A stretch of DNA of 64,000 bases from Mesodorylaimus sp. YZB2_4 (Eukaryota; Nematoda; Enoplea; Dorylaimida; Dorylaimidae). The notes beneath the pieces are model-generated. The model was given only the letters and a program-made list of their open reading frames with translations. It did not search any database and was not told the origin of the DNA. Location: contig JASANH010000193.1 of the NCBI GenBank assembly GCA_030248295.1, positions 372,001-436,000 of the forward strand, written 5' to 3'. This document shows positions 10,238 through 19,152 of this stretch, one piece after another. Every line of letters starts with the position of its first letter. Position 1 is the first letter of the stretch. The position numbers and the translations under genes were made by a program.

Positions 10238-10520
10238 CTCAGCGCTTCTCTCTCACATCACTCTTTATAAATAAATCCTGAGCCGTTAAAACATCTCGAA
10301 CACGTTTGACTGTTTCACGTGGTGTCCTCTGAACAAGAACGGCGTTCGCGATCAGCCATCGCGATCGAATCCTGCACATCAACAGAGCCACCTTTCAAAA
10401 ACTCTCTTGTGACAGCGGGTATATACCTCAGAACCTCAACTTTACCGAAAGTTCTTTTAATGATTACCAAGTTCACTTTGCTCGCAGAACAAAGTTTAGC
10501 AAACAGCCGATAACTTCAGC
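10238..10520 (-). CDS. Unidentified coding-like exons
   Basis: On the minus strand, after an acceptor near 10377, a frame reads WLIANAVLVQRTPRETVKRV and continues RDVLTAQDLFIKSDVREKR to a stop at 10238-10240. Just upstream another open stretch reads RLFAKLCSASKVNLVIIKRT and then VLRYIPAVTREFLKGG. Both look like real protein. I do not recognise the family, and the connection to the selenocysteine-lyase-like exons that begin at 10549 is unclear. It may be a separate small gene or the 3' part of a longer one. Confidence 0.3.
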
Positions 10521-10548
10521 ATGGTACAGAAGTCCCACGACCATTTCT

Positions 10549-11513
10549 TCACTTCTTCTGGGGCAAAATGAGACTGCAAATTTCCTTGATGGCTTCTAGA
10601 ATTTCAGTGTTGCTTTCTGTTAGGGCACGCTGAAGAGCAGCGCCCACTCTTAGGGAATGCCGCACGCCAACAGCCTTGGATGGACTGAAAACGAAGAACG
10701 CATTTTAGGTCTCACTCGAAAAAAGAATTGCGTATAAACTTCTTATCTATCACAGCACCAGAACCAGTGGCCAGTCGTTTGCATTTTGACAGCATTTCCG
10801 AGGCTGAAATAAAAAGCTGCTAAAACAAGAATGGCGAAATGGGGTCATGCACACGTACCCGTTCCGGGCAGGCACTTAAACGTGACGCTGGAGGTGTTCG
10901 GCAAGCGCTTCGACTTATTGAAATTGACCACGACATCCGACCCCAACGACTCTTAAAAAGTGGGCCTTCACTGCAAAAATACCCACGGCAGGTTTAAAAC
11001 CCACTTACGATCAGCATCTTCTCCAGCATGTCTCGCATCCGCTTCAGATGCATGTTGTGGTCTTTCGGTTTCTATGTCAAGATTTCCGCCGCCTGAAAAG
11101 GCGAGCACTGCGTTTTTCTCAGAAACAACGTGTGCCTTACCTTTCCCAACCCTACAATCATTGGCGTGTTCCCAGCTCTGAAAACAAGACTAGAATCACT
11201 AGTGAGGTCACACAGGCCAGGGAAAACGACTGACCCAGGTCGTATCCCTTTCTCTTGCCCCGATCCGAGTATCACAGGCAAAATCGACACTCCGCGTCTC
11301 TCGAACAACGCGCCGTTACGAGGCCCGTAGAACTGAAAGCGACCACGGATTAGGATGGGTTCTCTTCGAGGTCTCGCTTACCTTGTGGCCCGCGATGGTC
11401 AGGAAGTCGAAACCCTCGCGCTTTCACACACTGACCACCTCTTTGCCGATCACTTGGGACGCGTCTGTATGAAAGCGTACCAACGGCAACATCTGCTCCA
11501 CACGTTCCACGTT
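10549..11513 (-). pseudogene. Selenocysteine lyase / NifS-type cysteine desulfurase-like gene, 5'-truncated, with an in-frame TGA
   Basis: Exons in order on the minus strand encode family landmarks. These are RFHTDASQVIGKE (HTDA-Q motif), FDFLTIAGHK (the PLP-binding lysine in GHK), FYGPRNGALF, GSGQEKGIRPG, NTPMIVGLGK, RLPNTSSVTFKCLPGT, CKRLATGSGA and GVRHSLRVGAALQRAL. FYGPR plus RPG-x-x-NTPMI favour the selenocysteine-lyase branch over NFS1. Odd points: TGA interrupts the frame at 11424-11426, between VVSV and KREGFDF. The N-terminal third is absent upstream, where repeats begin. The catalytic cysteine expected after S-G-A is not visible (GAV instead). A short intron (about 60 bases, no stop) separates RPG from NTPMI. 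I read this as a decaying copy. Confidence 0.6.
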
Positions 11514-11588
11514 CTAGTCTTTGAGCAATGATCAATGTACGCTCCTAGCTGCCGGCTCCGGGCGGAGTATCGATTGCCAGTCGAGCCT

Positions 11589-11630
11589 CTACACATTAGT
11601 GAAAGGGATCTACACATTAGTGAGAGGAAT
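11589..11630. repeat. Two tandem 21-base units
   Basis: ctacacattagtgaaagggat (11589-11609) is followed by a near copy ending gagaggaat (11610-11630). It is a short local duplication upstream of the truncated lyase-like exons. Confidence 0.6.
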
Positions 11631-11689
11631 ACTGAATCGATAATCAACAGCCTGTATCGTGACCTGCAAGTCACCTCTTTTTCTATTTT

Positions 11690-11790
11690 TCAATTTTTTG
11701 TTTTTGGCCGAAACTTGTTTTGCCTACAGCCAGCCAGCAGTCAACCCTTCTGCGCAAGGCTGTGCGGGGACCAGCAACTTAAGGCGCATT
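11690..11790 (-). repeat. SINE family S, 3'-tail fragment
   Basis: The sequence matches 12650-12725 (shared gttttgcctMYRgccagcc, gtgNggggaccRg). On the minus strand it ends in an A-rich tract (rev. of ctatttttcaattttttg). It is the tail portion only; no tRNA-like head is present. Confidence 0.5.
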
Positions 11791-12639
11791 TATAGTCGAC
11801 AAAATTTTATAGGCTACAGAAACTTTGTCGCCTTAAGTAAGAGGGTAGGAGTAAGGGGAGGAGTAATCCTACCCTTTCTAGGAGGGTAGGAGGTAGGGTA
11901 GGAGTAATAGCATACGCACATGGAGGAGTGAAGTCGATGCTAGTGGTTTAGCTGAACGGCTAAATTGGGGCCATCCATAAAGGACGTCCACCAGAAAATG
12001 CGATTTTTTGACTCCCTCTCCCCCTATCCACCTTTCATGTATTTCGCCTGGACCCCCCTAAAAAATGGACGTCCACTTGAGCAGACCCCCACCCCCTAAA
12101 GGAAAATATTCATTTCGAAAAAGCATTGCTCCCAGCATCGACTGATCCGCCAATGAAATGATGAGTCATTCAGTCTTCAGTTTGATTCGACTGCTGCATC
12201 AGCCAAACTGGGAACTAAAATTTTACGCCCTCTTTCTGAAAATGGGTCATGCCTCATCAATTTAAAATTTCTCCAATTTTCCTCCAAAATCAGAATTAAA
12301 TCCCGCTTTAGGTGCAAGGTAGTTCTCCTCAATTTTTGGAGTGGTTTGATGGACAGTGACAGCGAGGAAAGGAAATATAGGGCAGGTTGCTAGGGACGTC
12401 ATCCCCATAAAAATATCTTATTTCTTGAACGGATCAGCCAGATCGAGATCAGGATTCACGTCGAGGGTCGAATCAGTCGATGCTATCTATGATTGTCCAA
12501 CATCTCTGACATCCCAATGAACCCGTGGCGCCTGGAATCTCGCCCTGGACGGGGAGTTGATGTTTTAACCACAGATACAGTCGCTCACTCTCACATTTAG
12601 AGTACTTTCCCAGCAAACCTCCTCTTCCACGTCTTGGTT
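11791..12639. other. No gene seen; short G-rich iterations
   Basis: 11840-11910 carries iterated ggagggtaggag / gggtaggagtaa units. The remainder to the SINE at 12640 has no usable ORF, splice pattern or RNA gene that I can support. Confidence 0.4.
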
Positions 12640-12892
12640 TTTTTTCAAATTTTTGTGGGCCGAAGCCCGTTTTGCCTCTGGCTAGCCATCAGTCAAACCT
12701 TAAAAGCAGGGTTGTGGGGACCGGTACATACATCAGCCCCCCTCTGCGTGTCTCCACTAGGAGCACCGCCCGCGAGGGCATCCTGGACAGGACACCGACC
12801 TCCTCGGACGATGGCGGGCGGGCTGTAAACCCTGTCGGTGTTAAACAGCTGTGACTGTTTACTTGTTATCTTCCGTCTCTCCTCTCGGAGCA

Positions 12893-13607
12893 CCTCTAGG
12901 GGGGACTGAGTCAAGAGCGCGCGCGCATTGTTCAAAAGTAGAGGTCACCTTTTATAGGTAATCGCTGTCAAGACCGCGCAGGCATTGTTTGCGAGAAACG
13001 TGTATAGGAGAAACTGTATGCACGCGTTGATTTTGCATTAGTCTTCTAAAAATGGCCAACTTCGGAGCACCCGAAAAACTTCTCAGCGAGCACTTATCAA
13101 AATCGCTTGTTCGATGGAAAATCGAACGTTTGCATCAACAAATCAACGATGAAAAAGTGATTTTTACAAACGGAAGGGGCCACCTGTGGCAACAGAATTT
13201 CGATGCTGCAGTTCTGTTCCATGTCAATCGAGGTGCTTACGAGTTTTTAGTTGATTCTAAGTATTCGCCATTACTTGAATGTTCAGCGTCATCGCATGGG
13301 AGATAAGATAATTGTTCAGTAATTATATCGCTATATGACAAACGTTATGATTGTGAGTCGCAGTGATTTAGTTTCTTCCGACATGAAATGATAAGAAAAT
13401 GCAGTACTTTTTAAAAAATTGGTAGAAGTGTTCCGTGGGTTAACTGTAAAAGTGTACATACGACTATCCATACAGTTTTGCTTACATTAGTACGAGAAGA
13501 TAGGCGCATAAATGACCCGTGCGCGCTCTTGACAGCGATTTCGTATAATAGGTGACCTCTACTTTTGAACAATGCGCGCGCGCTCTTGACGCTCAACCCC
13601 TCTAGGG
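12893..13607. mobile_element. Non-autonomous TIR DNA transposon with a 9-bp target-site duplication
   Basis: A 697-bp element (12902-13598) sits inside the SINE and is bounded by CCTCTAGGG at 12893-12901 and 13599-13607. Its ends are inverted repeats of roughly 95 bases. The shared core is GTCAAGAGCGCGCGCGCATT followed by GTTCAAAAGTAGAGGTCACC, then a second GCTGTCAAGA-CGCGC block. A 9-base duplication with long TIRs is the pattern of Mutator-like (MULE) elements, though 8-9 base duplications also occur in other superfamilies. It encodes no recognisable transposase, so it would depend on an autonomous relative. Confidence 0.75.
13052..13306 (+). CDS. 84-codon ORF inside the TIR transposon
   Basis: The ORF starts MANFGAPEKLLSEHLSKSLV and ends SSHGR. 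It is the only sizeable ORF between the inverted repeats. The N-terminal half could form a helix (SKSLVRWKIERLHQQIND). No DDE/DDD signature or zinc motif can be placed in so short a protein. It may be a residue of a transposase, a passenger gene, or chance. Confidence 0.3.
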   Translation: MANFGAPEKLLSEHLSKSLVRWKIERLHQQINDEKVIFTNGRGHLWQQNFDAAVLFHVNRGAYEFLVDSKYSPLLECSASSHGR

Positions 13608-13766
13608 TACCGGGTGAGTCCCCCACGGCCTGGCGTACGAGGTCAGCGAGGGTTTATGGTTCGCAAACCGGCCTCCATCACCGGGGATCGAAACCGGGAC
13701 GAGTCCAGCCACTCGTAACAAAGCAATATGGAGAGACGAGTGCCGAACTGCTGCACCACCGCTACC

Positions 13767-14290
13767 GGTTACCCAGGCACCTGATTGAGCGACAAAGCCA
13801 CTGGCAGCACCACTAAAATCGTTTTATGCGCCTCAGAAAAAGAGAGGCCAAAAGGATGAAAATTGTTAAAGAAAACTGGAATATAATCGACCTGAGTCCT
13901 TGGATAGTCATTTGTGATTTAAATATTAGTAATTTTACTCGTATCTCTAGCACTAAAACTATGATAATTGCGATAATTTTCCCAAAAACCCGCCGATTTT
14001 GTAAAGTGGCCACTTGGCGGCATCCTACCAAGTTGAGATTAAAGCTGATTAACTTTGATGTTCCTCCTTCTGTACGCAGCACACACACTGCGTCGATAGA
14101 TTTCAGTTCACATGCACCCGACTGTGTGCCTCCGACTAACAGTACTTTCGACGGTTCAAGTGCCTCTCGTTTCAAGTCTTCCATGAGAAAGAAGCGTGGT
14201 CTTGGTTCTGGCTGTTCATGACCCTTGCTACATCAGCCCCCGAGACTATCTTATCGTTAGGTCCGGTTAGGCCTCTCCGTTCCTTTCACC
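13767..14290. other. AT-rich segment present only in the degenerate DEG/ENaC copy
   Basis: In the intact locus the SINE head (17694) is followed almost directly by homologous intron sequence (17745 on). Here about 500 extra bases lie between the SINE head and the resumption of homology near 14290. The stretch has an open frame on each strand (13813-14184 minus, with a hydrophobic C-terminal half; 13826-14221 plus). No domain or inverted ends were recognised. It is probably another insertion. Confidence 0.4.
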
Positions 14291-15250
14291 GACAACCCAG
14301 TCCTCGCTCGGCGTCCAGCCAAGCACAAGGTCGTTTTGTCAAGGAAACTGAGGGATCAGCCTAGAAGCACTAAAGAGAAGTTAGGCCGACGAGCCTGGCA
14401 ACAGCACGATCTGATCGACCTCGCTTTGTAAACGTCGACGATCCGTAACTGGCCGCACAGGCCACGCCGACCACCTCAAAGGCCTCGAGGCCATCAGTGC
14501 CTTATCACGTGCGTGCTGTGGGGGGGGGGGGGGCGGGGCAAAAGCAGCCAGTAGACTTACGTCAAAATGGAAGCAAAATAGTTGCAGTCAGTTGTAGTTG
14601 CAATTGTGCTGTTTCGCAGCAATCGAACACTCGGCCATTGTAGGCACAGTTGGACAACGTGTCTTTACACGATGGCTCTAATAGTTAGCAAGGCGTGATC
14701 TTCAGCAAAGGCTGGTACTTTTCGAGCGGCTTCGGAAATGAGACGAGCGACTCTATGCGGCGGAGTTACATGTGCATGCAACTCAATGTTCAATTACTGC
14801 GAATCCTTGAGGGAGCTGATGACATCCGACATGGTGACATTGTATCTCCCCATAAGCAGTGCAGCCTTCTTTGGAATCACCCTAAGATCTTTCACTTTTG
14901 TCTCGTTGACAGAAGGAGGGAAACAGATGGCGACATTTGGGAATGGGGCGCGTGCATTACTTAGTGCCATGTCATCGAACACTCTACTTCTATCCTTGTA
15001 CTTATTTAATGGCGAAGGATTCCTAGATGATCATAGCGAATGCAACAAGCAGAGATAGACAGAACTTGGCTTTCTCGGGCAGAAATTCAGATTTGTATGT
15101 TTCATCTAAACCAGACACAGACACGTTCTCCGAAAATATCTGTGAAATCCTTGGCCTATCCTAGGGGATACTGCAGATAGCCACGCCTATTACATCTGCA
15201 CAGGAGTCTTGGGTTTCGTTTTGTCATTGTTAGCAGTAATATCTGTAGCA
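14290..15250 (-). pseudogene. Degenerate duplicate of the first coding exon of the DEG/ENaC gene
   Basis: The sequence is collinear with 17745-18760 at about 70-80% identity by eye. It keeps the exon's GTAAGT donor and the reading FPNVAICFPPSVNETKVKDL. Against the intact copy it has stop codons in the transmembrane-1 segment (MIIYESFAI becomes MII-stop), loses frame after SLKDSQ, and lacks a start. It is therefore a broken tandem duplicate, not a second channel. The shared flanking intron shows that a segment of at least 1 kb was duplicated, not only the exon. Confidence 0.75.
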
Positions 15251-15671
15251 CAAATACCACTTAGTCTAGGATGCTGGTTTAACTCTATCTCGCCGCTGTA
15301 CCATGTCACCATGCAGGTTGTACCCGCTCCTATATCTCATTCTGGTAGTACCCTGGGAGACCGGAGTCATGGCACATTGGTGTCTACTGTCTCAAGAACC
15401 TACATAGGGCTCAATAGAAACACAATAGAGTCCCATCTGCCTGAGAGCACGTTACGCTGGGTGCATTGGCACAGCGAACCACGTCAGGTAGCTTCTACAT
15501 CATCTTCGTGTGCTCGCGATCATAGGGCATAAATTACCACAGCACAACGATTTGAACCTTCATGATCGGAATTGTAAAGCTATTTTGAGTCTTGTAGGGA
15601 TTGCAAGAGATGTTTCATTTGAAAGAACCCATTTAGCGTTTCCCAATTAAACGTAAGCCCAATCACTAAAT
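15251..15671. other. Spacer between the channel gene 3' end and the pseudo-exon
   Basis: It holds residual similarity to the upstream flank of the intact first exon, the 3' flank of the channel gene, and nothing else that I can support. Confidence 0.35.
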
Positions 15672-18600
15672 TTAGCATCGACTTTCCTCCTCCGAACATC
15701 GACCGTTTATGGGATGAACCCTTGTCTTCCTCTTCTTCCACTTCGACCACAGGACGAAGGCGCCATAGGCGAGTATTTGGGCGAAGGTGACCATGGAAAA
15801 GCCAGCGTACACACCCATCATGCCTCCAATATCGCACACCAATACATATATGGATGGCAGTTGCTCGGTATGACTGATGGGGGATGCATCTGGCATGAGC
15901 ACTTGGATGCGACTCCACGATGTGTTTCGGCTATGCAGACTGCGCGAATCCCAGAGATCACTGCCATCCCAATTTGGCTTCTTGTAAGTGATGAGACTGA
16001 AGCTGGCCGAGAAAACTCTGTAGGTCCATCGTGAGCACAACGGCTTGCATGGAGAGTTGTCCGAGAAGAGCCTTCTGAGTGCACCGTGCTGGAAAGAGAA
16101 GATTCTGCAGTCGTGACAGCAAAAGGCCTATTACACCCAAGCAGCATACCGTGTCTTCTGCCTTCCTTGCCACCAACCTTGCATCAGCAAAAGCTAGTTG
16201 ACTGAAAAGGTCAATGGCCGTGTCAGAGACAATAAGAGCAAAGAGATAGAGCTGATAAGACGAGCAAATATCTTTGGGCACGTATGAAACCAACGGCAGA
16301 GTACATCCAATCAGGTTAAATAGCAGCTCATCGTTCACGCTGTCAGCCAAGCATTGAATACCGTTGGGGTCGTAAGTGCTGAAATACTTTAGTTTAGGCG
16401 CATGATTGTTGGGATGGCATTGAGTCGACTCCAAAGTCTTCTCTGGCTGAGCCAATGTGATCACGGAGTCCGCACCTGCCGGGATTGCCACTGGATCTCC
16501 CGATTGAGATGGCAAGGCGCCAATGAAAATGTGGAAACCGTCCGATGCGCTTCCTTTGTCGAAACTACCGAAGGCCCAGTCAACTTTGATATCGACTGAA
16601 AGGCCATCGGATTGAACGGGATATTTATTGAAGGGATCCGTTTCAAAAAAAAGGGCAGTTTCAGTCAGCTGAACTGTCCGCTCCGTCTAAAAAATTTTTT
16701 CACTTAAGCAGCAGGGTTTTAATGTGACTAGAAATGCGAAAGTAATGGACAGTACCAATAAGCGAGCTTGTTGTTTAGCTGCATTTTATACTCGTAAACA
16801 TCTTGCGACAAGTCAGAGATGTGGGATGAAACAAATCTTTGAGGGCTACAAGAATGGGTTCATGAACGTTCGTCATCTCACGTAGTTTCACAGGGTCACA
16901 AAATTTGCTGAGATCGTATTGATTTCTAATCGCTTTTGCTAATGGCCTGCCTGCCTTCCAGTTTTTTTTGTGGAATCTAATTACTGTGTCCTCGACTAAC
17001 AATTAGAGTCTTTTCGAGGAGCACTGCCCTTCCCGTCGCTAATCTGCAATGTGAGAGAAGAGCGGGCTCTTATTCTTCCAGAAAAGGGTTAACAAAGTTT
17101 TGGAATTCCGCTGTAACCAGTCATGGTAGGCGTACATAGGAGGGAGGTGACCGATCGAAGTCGGCGGGACAAAAACTCCGACTGGAGCAGGCATGTCTTG
17201 CTCTGCCTACGGCTGAAACATCATCCCGAGGGATGACGTCTCCCAGCCAGGGGATCGGTTACTCTCCCCCACTCGCCATGACCTACCAGGCATGAGGGTT
17301 ACACCGGCCATTTCTGGAGACTTTGCCTCTACCTGCTCAACACCATAAGCAAAGCCGCGTGGAGACTAATCAAACAGCAGCTCTCGGTATCTCCACGAGG
17401 AGCACCTTGACATGGGGCCATGCTGGACTGGACACTGGATTCTTGGAACGATGGCGGATGGACTCTAAACCCTGTCTATATCCAACAGCCGGTCTCCATT
17501 TGTAACTTTCGTCTCTTCACTCAAAGCACCCTGACTGTATTTACTAGGTGAGTCCCTTGTGGTCTGGCGTTCGTCAGCATGGGTTTATGGTGTACACACC
17601 GACATCCATCACCTGGAATTGAACTCGGGATGAGCCAAGCCGCTCGCCGCCAAGTAAGTGCATACAAACGTCGAACCATTGCACCACCGTGGCCGTAGAG
17701 CGGGCTCTGGATCTGACTTTTACGATCTTCAACATCCCGGCCCCTGGGGAAGCCAGTCCACGCTCGGCGTTTAGCCAAGCACAAGATCGTTATGTCAAGG
17801 GAGCTGGCTGAGAGATCAGTCTAGAAGCACTAACGGCAAGCTAGGTACAACCTTAATGACAGGACCTGATTAAACACACGAGGTAATCTTGCCATCAGCG
17901 CCAAAGCTACGCCGCAAATATCTCCTCGAGAGGAAAAGGTGGCGAACGAAATAGGCCGCGCCAATGCATTCACCATTAAGACCCTGAGACCACCCAGAGA
18001 AGTTTCCACGGGCGTACGCTCTGCACGGACACACTAAAAACTGCCATAAAGACTTACGTCAAAATGGAAGCAAAATAGTTGCAGCAAGATCATGAATTGT
18101 GTTACTTCGCAGCAATCGAATGCTCGGCCCCTGTATGCACAATTGGACAACGTATCTTCACATGATGGTTTCGTAGCAGATAACAGGAAATGATCCGCAG
18201 CCAAAGTTGGTATTTTCCGAAAGGCTTCAAAAATCAGACTTGTGACTCTGTGCAGCGGGGTGCCATGTGCGTATAAGTCAATGTTTAATGAATGTATGTC
18301 CTTGAAATAGTTGATGGCATCCGAAAGAGTGATGTTGTATCTTTCCATCAGCACAGCAGCCTTCTTGGGAATCACCAGCAGCTCCTCCACTCGTGTTTCG
18401 TTGACGGAAGGAGGGAAACAGATGGTAACGTTCGGGAATGGGCCGCGTTCATCGGTCAGTACCATGTCATCGAATACCCTACTTCTATCTTTGTACTGCT
18501 GGTAAATGGCGAAGGATTCGTAGATGATCATAGCGAATGCAACTAGCAAAGACACGCAGAACATGGCCTTTGCAGGCGGGAATTCGGTTTTATATGCTTC

Positions 18601-18714
18601 CTCCAAACCAGCCACAGATACGTTCTCCGAGAATATCTGTGCAGGGGACTTCGGTCTCTCTTTGTCAGTGTTGACAGAAACACGGCTCGGTCCAAGATGC
18701 GCATTCGACTCCAT
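15672..18714 (-). CDS. DEG/ENaC family sodium channel subunit
   Basis: Exons: 18055-18714, one or two between about 16770 and 16995 (frame uncertain), 16153-16687 and 15672-16098. The first exon holds the cytoplasmic N-terminus, TM1 (FCVSLLVAFAMIIYESFAIY) and the post-TM1 signature FPNVTICFPPSVN. The third encodes the extracellular core: GLSVDIKVDWAF, GFHIFIGALP, PAGADSVITL, then a Cys-rich part. The last begins CKPLCSRWTY and contains the TM2 selectivity region (DIGGMMGVYAGFSMVTFAQI) and a basic tail. This is the standard topology: two TM helices and a large Cys-rich ectodomain, forming a trimeric amiloride-type channel. Which ligand or stimulus gates it cannot be said. The introns are unusually repeat-rich, and a dead copy of exon 1 lies downstream. 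Confidence 0.8.
17114..17303 (+). repeat. Family A repeat, copy 2 (MITE-like)
   Basis: About 190 bases starting tgtaaccagtcatggtaggc and ending gcatgagggttaca, whose reverse complement again begins TGTAACC and contains GCCTGGTAGG. It lies in the first intron of the DEG/ENaC gene next to a SINE. See copies at 449-632 and 62334-62491. Confidence 0.7.
17320..17694 (-). repeat. tRNA-derived SINE (family S copy 2), uninterrupted
   Basis: On the minus strand the head has an A-box-like GGTGGTGCAATGGTTCGACG and a B-box-like GAGTTCAATTCCAGG (complement of 17610-17629). The body is homologous to 13608-13766 plus 12745-12892. This copy lacks the TIR transposon and so serves as the empty site. Confidence 0.7.
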
Positions 18715-18983
18715 GTCTCGGCTGTCAAGACACCTTTTAACGAGTACTGTACGATGCTACTGACTCATGTACAGTTTCTGTCAGTAACATGTCAGGTACA
18801 CTGGGTCATAGTAACACCATGTCTCCCGAGCCTAGGGCAGCATGGTGACACTAGAGTCCCCTCTCCGTGTGAGTACCTATCTTGCTGCCAGTAGGTGCTG
18901 GGTACACTGTTCTGACATAGTCGCATGTGGTTTCAGCCTTTATGAGCTCGTATAAGGGATGAGACTATAATTAGAGGCTCACT

Positions 18984-19029
18984 ATTTATGCCTCGCTGAC
19001 CACACCTATGTGACCAGTGAGGCATAAAT
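18984..19029. repeat. Hairpin with 11-bp arms next to a tRNA-B-box-like sequence
   Basis: ATTTATGCCTC (18984-18994) and GAGGCATAAAT (19019-19029) are exact complements, with a further partial pairing (GCTG/CAGT) inside. Immediately downstream the minus strand reads GGTTCGAATCGG (complement of 19042-19053), a B-box-like sequence, but no A box or cloverleaf is present. It is probably a SINE or tRNA remnant. The stretch 18715-19152 holds nothing else. Confidence 0.45.
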
Positions 19030-19152
19030 GCCCCCGACGCACCGATTCGAACCAGCGACATAGTGTTCGAAATTTCTTTGATCCGTCAACAGTAATCTGT
19101 AATAGCACTAAAGACGTTCTGACACAAGATTTCCTTTGCTCAAAGATAACAA

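Larger units (their letters stand above)
12640..13766 (-). repeat. tRNA-derived SINE (family S copy 1), interrupted by a TIR transposon
   Basis: Read on the minus strand, the head (from about 13766) carries an A-box-like GGTGGTGCAGCAGTTCGG and a B-box-like GGTTTCGATCCCC (complement of 13682-13696). That is tRNA promoter spacing. The body continues through 13608, is interrupted by the insertion at 12902-13598, resumes at 12892 and ends in an A-rich tail near 12630. The uninterrupted copy at 17320-17694 confirms that the two halves belong together. The host length without the insert is about 430 bases. Confidence 0.7.

Noticed and set aside
11424..11426. In-frame TGA in the selenocysteine-lyase-like gene as a selenocysteine codon
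   Set aside because: The position is not a catalytic or Cys position in the family, the gene lacks its N-terminal part and its catalytic Cys, and I saw no SECIS-like hairpin. A nonsense mutation or read error is simpler.
13600..13770. A genuine tRNA gene on the minus strand
   Set aside because: A- and B-box-like sequences are present but no cloverleaf can be drawn, the boxes diverge from consensus, and a related copy with a common 3' body exists at 17.6 kb, which is the mark of a SINE.
19030..19070. tRNA gene suggested by GGTTCGAATC on the minus strand
   Set aside because: No A box or acceptor stem at the right distance; probably a SINE remnant.
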